From a bacterium (GTDB lineage Bacteria; Patescibacteriota; Minisyncoccia; Minisyncoccales; UBA10102), in the NCBI GenBank assembly GCA_030647175.1, contig JAUSJU010000024.1, positions 1 through 5,491 of the forward strand: 5,491 bases of DNA. Direction: 5' to 3'. The number at the start of each line of letters is the position of its first letter. The first letter of the stretch is position 1. Shown here one piece after another: positions 1 through 5,491 of this stretch. The notes below the pieces were generated by a model. It had not been told where the DNA came from. It saw only the letters and a list, made by a program, of their open reading frames with translations, and did no database searches. A program made the position numbers and the translations under genes.

Positions 1-2
1 TC

Positions 3-1253
3 AATCAGGCGCTCTCGTTCCTTCATCTGCCCGGACTTCCCGAGGTGCCTTTTCGTTTGGGACTGGACCTCAAAGGGGGGACACATTTAGTATATGAAGC
101 GGATCTCTCTAGGGTGGATTCCGGAGACATAGACTTTAAAATGGAAGGGTTGCGGGACGTCATTGAGACCCGTGTGAACCTGTTCGGCGTGACCGAGCCC
201 CTTGTACAGATAGAGGGGACGGGAGGCGGAAGGCGTCTTATCGTGGAGTTAGCTGGCATTCAGGATCCCAACCAGGCCATCCAGCTTATCGGCCAGACCC
301 CCTTCCTTGAGTTCAAAGAAACCAAGCCAAATTACCAGGAAATCCTTGTGCGGAACCAAGATGTGCTGGCGAAAGGAGGAGGGGAGTACGAAGACCCGTT
401 CCAATCAACCCGCCTCACGGGAGCGTATCTTCAGAAGGCAGAGCTCGGATTTGATAATGTGAGCAATAAGCCAATGATCACCCTAGAGTTCACTCCGGAG
501 GGGGCCCAGATATTCAAAGATCTTACTGCTGCAAATATAGGAAAGCCCATAGCCATGTACCTTGATTACCAGCTTCTCCAGGCTCCGGTCGTACAGGACG
601 TGATTTCAGACGGCAAAGCCCAGATTACCGGGACCTTTACCATAGAGGAGGCAAAGAAGATAGCAGGGGAGCTGTCCCATGGAGCGCTTCCTGTGCCCAT
701 CACGCTCATTTCCCAGGAGACCGTAGGTTCCATTCTCGGAAAAGTTTCTTTGGAGCAGTCATTGAAAGCGGGGATTATCGGATTCCTGCTGGTGATCGCG
801 TTCATGATCCTTCTGTACCGGCTCTCCGGATTCTTTGCTTCCCTGACCCTTCTTATCTATGTAGTATTCATGCTTTCTCTCTTTAAGCTCATTCCTATTA
901 CAATGACATTGGCTGGAATCGGAGGGTTCATCTTGACGATGGGCATTGCAGTAGACGCGAACATTCTGATATTCTCTCGCATGAGAGAAGAACTCAAGCA
1001 AGGGCGGACGTTTTCTGGAGCAATAGAAGAGGGATTCAGGAGGGCATGGCCTTCCATCAGGGACGGAAACTTTACCACGTTGCTGGTGGCCGTTATTCTT
1101 TTCTGGTTCGGCTCTTCGTTTGTGAGGGGATTCGCGTTAGTGCTCGCTTTGGGGATTCTGGTCAGCATGGCGTGTGCGATGATCATCACTAGGATATTCT
1201 TGCAGACGGTAGCTACGGAGAAATTAAAACGATTTCAGCGCCTTATCATATGA
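3..1253 (+). CDS. secD: Protein translocase subunit SecD (5' end missing)
   Basis: SecD is a polytopic membrane subunit that works with SecF at SecYEG and uses the proton gradient to help pull exported proteins across the membrane. The frame is open from base 3, so the gene starts upstream of the window; the GTG at 45 is an internal valine codon, because the upstream codons already read as SecD-like sequence. By comparison with the family, roughly the first transmembrane helix and its flank are missing. Visible in order: the GLDLKGG motif (60-80); the periplasmic P1 region, with a GRRLIVELAGIQDP segment near 228-270; five hydrophobic helices between about 765 and 1200; and the family signature GIAVDANILIFSRMREE (942-992), which carries the conserved Asp of the proton path. 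The protein is shorter than proteobacterial SecD, as expected in CPR. It ends in TGA, overlapping the secF start by 4 bases. Identification is very secure; only the start is unknown. Confidence 0.96.
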   Translation, partial: NQALSFLHLPGLPEVPFRLGLDLKGGTHLVYEADLSRVDSGDIDFKMEGLRDVIETRVNLFGVTEPLVQIEGTGGGRRLIVELAGIQDPNQAIQLIGQTPFLEFKETKPNYQEILVRNQDVLAKGGGEYEDPFQSTRLTGAYLQKAELGFDNVSNKPMITLEFTPEGAQIFKDLTAANIGKPIAMYLDYQLLQAPVVQDVISDGKAQITGTFTIEEAKKIAGELSHGALPVPITLISQETVGSILGKVSLEQSLKAGIIGFLLVIAFMILLYRLSGFFASLTLLIYVVFMLSLFKLIPITMTLAGIGGFILTMGIAVDANILIFSRMREELKQGRTFSGAIEEGFRRAWPSIRDGNFTTLLVAVILFWFGSSFVRGFALVLALGILVSMACAMIITRIFLQTVATEKLKRFQRLII

Positions 1254-2131
1254 ATCTCATACGCTACAGCCCCGTATTCATTGTATGTTCTTTGTTATTC
1301 GTGCTCTCTGCCGTTATCGCTCTCTTAGTGTTCCGTCTGAATCTCGGCATTGATTTCATGGGAGGCTCGATCATGGAAGTTGAGTACCAGGGAATCCTTC
1401 CCCAGCAGCAGGACCTGGAAGGCATCCTCAAGCAATTCGGAGCTCCCTCTATCCAGCCCATCGGAGAGAAAGGGTACATATTCCGCATGGGGTATCTTGC
1501 AGAAGACGTGCATCAGGAGGTTCTGCGCGCCATTGATCTGGGGCAAGGCGTTACGGAGAAAAAGTTTGAAGCAATAGGCCCTGTCATCGGGAACGAGCTG
1601 AGGAACAAGACGCTTCTTATGATCGTGCTTTCTGCGCTCGGCATAGCTCTCTACATCGCCATGGCGTTCCGAAAGAGCTCGCTCTACATCCAATCGTTCC
1701 AATACAGCGCGGTAGCCCTCCTTGTGACCTTGCACGACGTCATTATTCCCATTGGGGCATTCGCTCTCCTCGGAAAACTCTACGGGACGCAGATTACCAT
1801 CCCCATTATCGTCGGTCTCTTGACCGTGCTCGGATACTCCATCAACGACACCATCGTTGTGTTTGACAGGATACGGGAGAACATCACAAAGAGGTCAGGC
1901 ATAGACCTTGCAGATACGGTGAATAAGAGCATCAACCAGACCTTCGGAAGATCCGTGAGTACCTCGTCCACCGTGCTTTTGGTGCTGGCCGCTTTGTACT
2001 TTTTCGGAGGAGCAACCCTGAAGGATTTCTCCTTGGTCCTTATCATCGGAGTCATCGCGGGAACCTACTCATCAATCTTCCTGGCCCCTCCGTTGCTCGT
2101 ATGGTGGAAGCAGGGGAAAGGGGCGAAGTAG
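1250..2131 (+). CDS. secF: Protein translocase subunit SecF
   Basis: SecF pairs with SecD in the proton-driven accessory complex of the Sec translocon. The 293-residue product has the expected six-helix plan. Helix 1 lies at about 8-28 and is followed by the SecF motif GIDFMGGS (33-40). A short extracytoplasmic domain runs from about 40 to 118 and ends in the IGPVIGNELRNK segment (109-120). Five more helices follow from about 121 to 285. The signature GYSINDTIVVFDRIREN (195-211) contains the Asp and Arg residues conserved in SecF, and STSSTVLLVLAALYFFGG (237-254) is also typical. The start ATG overlaps the secD stop (ATGA), so translational coupling within one mRNA is likely; there is no Shine-Dalgarno motif in front of it. 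No terminator is visible after the TAG: the next gene's -35 box begins 10 bases later. The domain is shorter than in E. coli SecF, but no key motif is missing. Confidence 0.97.
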   Translation: MNLIRYSPVFIVCSLLFVLSAVIALLVFRLNLGIDFMGGSIMEVEYQGILPQQQDLEGILKQFGAPSIQPIGEKGYIFRMGYLAEDVHQEVLRAIDLGQGVTEKKFEAIGPVIGNELRNKTLLMIVLSALGIALYIAMAFRKSSLYIQSFQYSAVALLVTLHDVIIPIGAFALLGKLYGTQITIPIIVGLLTVLGYSINDTIVVFDRIRENITKRSGIDLADTVNKSINQTFGRSVSTSSTVLLVLAALYFFGGATLKDFSLVLIIGVIAGTYSSIFLAPPLLVWWKQGKGAK

Positions 2132-2141
2132 GGCGTACCTA

Positions 2142-2170
2142 TTGACAAATAATCTGGAATCTGGTTTAAT
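2142..2170 (+). promoter_or_regulatory. Near-consensus sigma-70 promoter, predicted to give a leaderless mRNA
   Basis: TTGACA (2142-2147) matches the consensus -35 perfectly. TTTAAT (2165-2170) is a 5/6 match to the -10, the spacer is the optimal 17 bp, and TG one base upstream of the -10 (2162-2163) gives an extended -10. Transcription should start 6-8 bases after the -10, at about 2177-2178, which is the A of the downstream ATG. A start codon inside the -35 box (the in-frame TTG at 2142) is therefore very unlikely to be used. The promoter separates the downstream gene from the secDF operon, though readthrough from secF remains possible because no terminator lies between. Confidence 0.85.
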
Positions 2171-2177
2171 AGTTCAC

Positions 2178-3185
2178 ATGGCAACTGACTACTCAAAACT
2201 CACCCTTTCGCTTCTGTCAGAACTTGATCCGAGGACCAGGGAAATTCTCATTTCCCGTTTTGGTCTTGAGAAGAAGGAGCCGCTTACATTGGAAGCGATC
2301 GGCAAAAAGTTTGATATCACGAGAGAGCGCGTCCGCCAGATCGTGGAGGAAGGAATCAAGGAGGCCCAGAAAGAACTGGTAAAAGACAAGAAGTCCTCTT
2401 TTCTTTCCCAGATCTTTGCTCAAGCAGGAAAAATCCTCAAGAGATCAGGAGACGTAAAGCGCGAAGACATGCTCATTGAGGAGCTTCTAGGCAAAGGAAC
2501 TCCGCATGCGAATCACGTGGTGTTTCTGCTTAGCGTCGCCCCCAAGTTTACAAGACTGAGAGAGAATGATCTTCACTACACGTTTTGGGCTTCAGATCCC
2601 GACGTCGCCTCTCAAGTCCCCAGTCTTTTGAAAGACCTGCTTTCCCATTTCCAGAAATCAGAACAGGCGCATTCTGCAGACGAGCTTCACAAGTCCTACG
2701 ACAAAGGGATTGAGGTTTCCCATTTGGAGATCGCAAAAGAGATTGAGCAGGGCTTTGACAGCAAATGGGGGCTTACCGAATGGCCTACCATCAAACCCAG
2801 AGGAGTGAGGGATAAGGCGTACTTGTTGCTCAAGCGCGAAGGAAAGCCCATGCACTTTACCGATGTGACCCATCTTATCGATGAGTTCTACGGGGAACAG
2901 CGCAAGGCTTTGGTGCAGACGGTCCACAACGAGCTTATCAAAGACCCGAGGTTCATACTCGTGGGAAGGGGAACTTATGGATTGGGCGAGTGGGGATTGA
3001 ATGCGGGAACCGTAAAAGACGTGATCTCCAAGATTCTGCAGGAGTACCGGAAACCCATGGCAAAAGAGATTCTGATCCAAAAGACACTAGCTCAGCGGCA
3101 GGTAAAGCCAAGCACTATAGCTCTCAATCTACAGGACAGAACCTATTTCGTCCGGGACGAACAAGGAAGATACCAGCTTCGGTAA
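2178..3185 (+). CDS. Sigma-70 region 4-like HTH protein with HARE-HTH winged-helix domains
   Basis: A 335-residue, probably cytoplasmic DNA-binding protein. Residues 12-62 resemble region 4 of a primary sigma factor, the part that reads the -35 box: LDPRTREILISRFGL (16-30), then the helix-turn-helix TLEAIGKKFDITRERVRQI (38-56). Sigma regions 1.2 to 3 are absent, so it is not a complete sigma factor. A linker and mixed helical region (63-205) end in a WGLTEWP motif (197-203). Residues 207-273 (RDKAYLLLKREGKPMHF...) look like a HARE-HTH domain, the fold shared with RNA polymerase delta. Residues 277-335 look like a further winged helix, preceded by a second EWGLN motif (271-275). I chose the ATG at 2178 because it lies at the predicted transcript start and the in-frame TTG at 2142 is inside the -35 box. 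Similar proteins are, from memory, common in Parcubacteria and of unknown role. It may be a promoter-specific regulator or an RNA polymerase accessory factor; its targets cannot be told from this sequence. Confidence 0.85.
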   Translation: MATDYSKLTLSLLSELDPRTREILISRFGLEKKEPLTLEAIGKKFDITRERVRQIVEEGIKEAQKELVKDKKSSFLSQIFAQAGKILKRSGDVKREDMLIEELLGKGTPHANHVVFLLSVAPKFTRLRENDLHYTFWASDPDVASQVPSLLKDLLSHFQKSEQAHSADELHKSYDKGIEVSHLEIAKEIEQGFDSKWGLTEWPTIKPRGVRDKAYLLLKREGKPMHFTDVTHLIDEFYGEQRKALVQTVHNELIKDPRFILVGRGTYGLGEWGLNAGTVKDVISKILQEYRKPMAKEILIQKTLAQRQVKPSTIALNLQDRTYFVRDEQGRYQLR

Positions 3186-3207
3186 ATACCGTTGCTGTTC
3201 GTTCTAA

Positions 3208-3228
3208 TCAACGCATATAGTGCGTTGA
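3208..3228. repeat. Perfect 8-bp inverted repeat with 5-base loop (dyad 1)
   Basis: TCAACGCA (3208-3215) and TGCGTTGA (3221-3228) are exact reverse complements around the loop TATAG. The repeat starts 23 bases after the stop of the HTH gene. It could act as an RNA hairpin at the 3' end of that transcript, but no T-run follows, so it is not a standard intrinsic terminator. It could equally be a protein-binding dyad. Its centre contains TATAGT (3216-3221), a 5/6 match to a -10 box. Confidence 0.6.
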
Positions 3229-3238
3229 CTCTCTCGTA

Positions 3239-3259
3239 CTATTCCCTCTAGGGGAATGG
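3239..3259. repeat. Second inverted repeat, 8-bp stem with one G-T pair (dyad 2)
   Basis: CTATTCCC (3239-3246) pairs with GGGAATGG (3252-3259), with one G-T wobble, around the loop TCTAG. It has the same stem and loop size as dyad 1 and a loop differing by one base (TATAG against TCTAG), but unrelated arms. The two centres are 31 bp apart, close to three helical turns. The repeat covers the -35 region of the promoter proposed for the downstream gene and also the alternative ATG at 3256. Confidence 0.5.
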
Positions 3260-3270
3260 CGAGGTATACT
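3242..3270 (+). promoter_or_regulatory. Candidate promoter for the membrane protein gene
   Basis: TATACT (3265-3270) is a 5/6 match to the -10 consensus and lies 9 bases before the ATG at 3280. The -35 position at 17-bp spacing is TTCCCT (3242-3247), a weak match, so the promoter would be weak or need an activator. If used, the mRNA would have almost no leader, as for the gene upstream. The -35 region lies inside dyad 2, which could therefore act as an operator. An alternative start point uses TATAGT (3216-3221) with a poor -35 at TTGCTG (3192-3197). Confidence 0.4.
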
Positions 3271-3279
3271 ATTCTTATT

Positions 3280-4593
3280 ATGGAGAATCTTCTGCCCACT
3301 CTCTTGCCAATCATGCGGGAAGTTCTTTTTCTCACATGGGAGGTCGTGAAGACCTGGTGGTGGCTGGTATTTCCGTTTCTTTTTTACGACAGGGCTCGGT
3401 ATCTTTGGTTTTGGTGGCGCCAAGAGCGCTGGGGTGCGACTCAGCCAATGATGATGCTGGAGGTGAGATTTCCCCGCGAGGTATTGAAACCGATGAAAGC
3501 CATGGAAAATGTGTTTTCCGGATTCTGGCAGATGCATGATCCTCCCAATGATAGAGAGAGGTGGTTCATGGGGCAGTATCAACTGAATTTTTCGCTGGAA
3601 ATCGTCTCTACCGAAGGCAAGGTGCATTTCTACATGCGTCTTCCGCGCAAGAACCGCTCTCTTTTTGAGGCGGCCATTTACTCCCAATATGCGGAAGCTG
3701 AGGTTACTGAAGTGGAAGATTATACCAAGCAGGTTCCTCGAGACATTCCCAACAAGGACTGGAATGTGTGGGGCACGAACTATGTTTTAGAGAAACCAGA
3801 CGTGTATCCTATCAAGACCTACCTGCAATTTTTTGAAGAGAATCCCGATACCGAAGAGGAGAAGCGCATAGATCCTTTAGCCTTACTTACCGAGGGACTT
3901 TCTCAACTAGGTCCAGGAGAACACATGTGGGTGCAGCTTATTTTAGTGCCGGTTCTTCCTGAAGAGGAGCATTACGTGGAAAGAGGGCAGAAGATCGTGG
4001 ACAAACTGGTTAGGCGTCAGGAAAAGGTGAATCCGTCCGTAACAGGCGACATCAAAGACGCAGGGTCCATACTCCTTACAGGAAAAACTCCGGGAGCTGG
4101 AGCAGAAGAACCAAGAGAGCTCATTCCCCCTGAAATGAAGCTTACTCCGGGAGAACGGGACATTGTGACCGCCATTGACCAGAAGATAAGCAAGTACCAA
4201 TTTAAGACGGTCATACGTTTTGCCTATGTGGCAAAGCGCGAGAATTGGTTTGGAGCAGCTCGAGCCATCCCCATGAGTTTCTTCAGCCAGTTGAGTACGG
4301 TAAACCTGAATAACCTTCGTCCTTTTCGGCCTACGCTCACGAAAGTGTACACCATTTTCACGTGGTTCCTAGACAAGCGGAGATTGTACGTGAGACAGCG
4401 CAGGCTTTTTCGCTACTACATCAGTAGGCTAGCCCCTATGTTTCCCGACATGGTGCCGGGACGCTTCATCATGAATACCGAAGAGTTGGCGACCATATTC
4501 CACCTCCCTTCGGAAATGGTGGTATCGGCTTCCGGGTTATCCCGAGTTGAATCAAAGAAAGGGCAGGCGCCGTCTGAGATTCCTCGAGAATAA
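3280..4593 (+). CDS. Membrane-anchored N-terminal partner of a HerA/VirD4-type ATPase (DUF8128-like)
   Basis: A 437-residue protein without a proven function. A hydrophobic, very tryptophan-rich segment (about 14-46, with WWW at 26-28 and WFWW at 43-46) likely anchors it in the membrane. Residues 57-148 (EVRFPREVLKPMKAME..., FSLEIVSTEGKVHFYMRLP, then SQYAEAEVTEVEDY) resemble the N-terminal domain found in front of the motor domain in many Gram-positive and archaeal conjugation-type ATPases. MWVQLILVPV (216-225) and NTEELATIFHLPS (399-411) are further marks of that region; the second normally sits just ahead of the ATPase core. Here the protein stops there, and the ATPase core is the next gene, 31 bases downstream. 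I remember this stand-alone family in CPR genomes as DUF8128, not verified. The ATG at 3280 is preferred over the in-frame ATG at 3256, because a -10-like TATACT lies between them and 3256 falls in a hairpin; this choice is uncertain. Neither ATG has a properly spaced Shine-Dalgarno site. Confidence 0.8.
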   Translation: MENLLPTLLPIMREVLFLTWEVVKTWWWLVFPFLFYDRARYLWFWWRQERWGATQPMMMLEVRFPREVLKPMKAMENVFSGFWQMHDPPNDRERWFMGQYQLNFSLEIVSTEGKVHFYMRLPRKNRSLFEAAIYSQYAEAEVTEVEDYTKQVPRDIPNKDWNVWGTNYVLEKPDVYPIKTYLQFFEENPDTEEEKRIDPLALLTEGLSQLGPGEHMWVQLILVPVLPEEEHYVERGQKIVDKLVRRQEKVNPSVTGDIKDAGSILLTGKTPGAGAEEPRELIPPEMKLTPGERDIVTAIDQKISKYQFKTVIRFAYVAKRENWFGAARAIPMSFFSQLSTVNLNNLRPFRPTLTKVYTIFTWFLDKRRLYVRQRRLFRYYISRLAPMFPDMVPGRFIMNTEELATIFHLPSEMVVSASGLSRVESKKGQAPSEIPRE

Positions 4594-4624
4594 GTTTTTG
4601 TTTCTTTACAACCTATTTTTATCC

Positions 4625-5491
4625 ATGGAAGAAATTATTTTTTTCGGTGAAACAACGTTCCGCAACAAGCGGACGAAGTTTGGTATAAAGACAGACGACA
4701 GGAGGCGGCACATGCATGTACTCGGAAAAACCGGCATGGGCAAAACCTCCATGTTAGAGAACATGGCTGTCCAGGATATTCTTGCGGGACATGGCATCGG
4801 CTTTATTGACCCTCACGGAGAAGCGGTAGAGAACATTCTCAACTTGGTTCCTCAAAGCCGCATTGAGGATGTGCTGTACTTCAATCCTGCCGACATGACT
4901 CATCCTATTGCGTTTAACGTCATGGAGGAAGTGGAGCCTGAATACCGCCACTTGGTGGCCTCAGGACTAATGTCTGTGTTCAAGAAGATATGGCCTGACG
5001 TATGGTCGGCCCGAATGGAGTACATTTTAAACAACGCCATTCTGGCGCTTTTGGAGTGCCCGGGATCCACGCTTTTGGGCATCAACCGCATGTTAGCTGA
5101 CGTGGAATACCGCAAATCTGTGGTGGACCAGGTAAAAGACCCTGTGATAAAAGCATTTTGGGTTCAGGAGTATGCGAGATACACCCAGCGGTATGAGATT
5201 GAAGCAACAGCCGCCATTCAGAATAAAGTGGGGCAATTTATCGCAAATCCTTTGATTCGTAATATCGTGGGGCAGGTGGAATCTTCTGTGGAGATGCGGG
5301 AGGTTATGGATGGCCAGAGGATACTGCTTGCCAACCTCTCCAAGGGAAAAATAGGGGAGGACAACTCGCGCCTTTTAGGAGCCTTGCTCGTCACTAAGCT
5401 GCAGTTAGCTGCTATGTCCCGTGTGAACATTCCGGAAGCAGATCGCAAAGACTTCTTTCTCTATATTGACGAGTTCCAGAACTTTGCCACG
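4625..5491 (+). CDS. VirD4/TraG/HerA-like P-loop ATPase (3' end missing)
   Basis: The frame is open from the ATG at 4625 to the window edge, giving the first 289 residues of a protein that in this family is usually about twice as long. After a short lead (EEIIFFGETTFRNK, 2-15) come KTDDRRRHMHVLGKTGMGKT with Walker A GKTGMGKT at 34-41, the conserved FIDPHGE (60-66), VLYFNPAD (83-90), and the hydrophobic Walker B strand FFLYIDEFQNF (277-287) with Asp282 and Glu283. This pattern is typical of the conjugative coupling protein / TraG-TraD-like branch of the FtsK-HerA superfamily, hexameric motors that move DNA or DNA-protein complexes at membranes. No membrane helix is seen at the N-terminus, which fits with the anchor being supplied by the upstream gene product. 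There is no Shine-Dalgarno motif; the 31 bases before the ATG are T-rich. It is probably co-transcribed with the upstream gene. The substrate is unknown. Confidence 0.9.
   Translation, partial: MEEIIFFGETTFRNKRTKFGIKTDDRRRHMHVLGKTGMGKTSMLENMAVQDILAGHGIGFIDPHGEAVENILNLVPQSRIEDVLYFNPADMTHPIAFNVMEEVEPEYRHLVASGLMSVFKKIWPDVWSARMEYILNNAILALLECPGSTLLGINRMLADVEYRKSVVDQVKDPVIKAFWVQEYARYTQRYEIEATAAIQNKVGQFIANPLIRNIVGQVESSVEMREVMDGQRILLANLSKGKIGEDNSRLLGALLVTKLQLAAMSRVNIPEADRKDFFLYIDEFQNFAT

Noticed and set aside
45..47. GTG as the start of secD
   Set aside because: The frame is open to the left edge, and the codons before it encode residues that fit SecD just ahead of the GLDLKGG motif; the window simply cuts the gene.
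2142..2177. TTG at 2142 as the start of the HTH protein
   Set aside because: It lies inside a consensus -35 box, has no ribosome binding site, and adds residues encoded by the promoter itself.
2658..3080. Minus-strand open frame of 140 codons, and a similar one of 136 codons at 1325-1735
   Set aside because: Both are antisense to well-identified genes and show no family features of their own; they are consequences of codon usage on the + strand.
3225..3253. TTGACT (3225-3230) as a -35 box
   Set aside because: At spacings of 16 to 18 bp the sequence is TCTAGG, CTAGGG or TAGGGG, none of which is a plausible -10.
3208..3687. Minus-strand open frame of 159 codons
   Set aside because: It lies opposite the membrane protein gene, its translation has no recognisable domain, and the + strand frame carries clear family motifs.
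4594..4624. T-rich stretch between the membrane protein and the ATPase as a terminator or promoter
   Set aside because: No stable stem precedes the T-runs (only a CTCGAG palindrome without a loop). The best -10 (TATTTT, 4614-4619) is a 4/6 match with no acceptable -35. Co-transcription is simpler.
4560..4630. Sequencing frameshift joining the membrane protein and the ATPase into one gene
   Set aside because: One inserted or deleted base would not give a natural linker. A distinct TAA, a T-rich gap and a good ATG fit two genes, and stand-alone versions are, from memory, usual in CPR.

Overview
The window reads as a piece of a compact bacterial chromosome, most likely from the Candidate Phyla Radiation (Patescibacteria, Parcubacteria-like). 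Grounds for this: a short SecD and a short SecF; a stand-alone sigma-region-4 plus HARE-HTH protein of a type I remember mainly from CPR genomes; and a membrane protein / VirD4-like ATPase pair in the CPR style. The placement is from memory of these families and was not checked by search. All genes lie on the + strand, gaps are short, and TGA, TAG and TAA all serve as stops with no in-frame TGA inside genes, so the standard bacterial code fits (not the UGA=Gly code of Gracilibacteria/SR1).

Layout. Positions 3-1253 hold the 3' part of secD, open to the left edge. secF (1250-2131) overlaps it by 4 bases (ATGA). Ten bases after secF stops, a near-consensus promoter (TTGACA, 17 bp, TTTAAT) drives a 335-residue protein with a sigma-70 region 4-like HTH and C-terminal winged helices (2178-3185). 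The promoter sits so close to the ATG that the transcript should be leaderless. A gap of about 90 bases follows, carrying two inverted repeats (3208-3228 and 3239-3259) and two -10-like hexamers. Next is a 437-residue membrane-anchored protein (3280-4593) that looks like the N-terminal half of a HerA/VirD4-type ATPase polypeptide. After a 31-base T-rich gap comes the matching ATPase half (4625 to the right edge, no stop reached), with Walker A and Walker B motifs.

Function. SecD and SecF form the proton-driven accessory complex of the Sec translocon. The last two genes probably make one membrane-tethered DNA- or protein-pumping ATPase split over two polypeptides. The HTH protein between the two groups is a likely DNA-binding regulator or RNA polymerase-associated factor. 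A link between it and the ATPase pair rests on adjacency only.

The points most worth following up are the split ATPase, the leaderless promoter, the paired dyads upstream of the membrane protein, and the sigma-like protein that lacks the core-binding part of a sigma factor.
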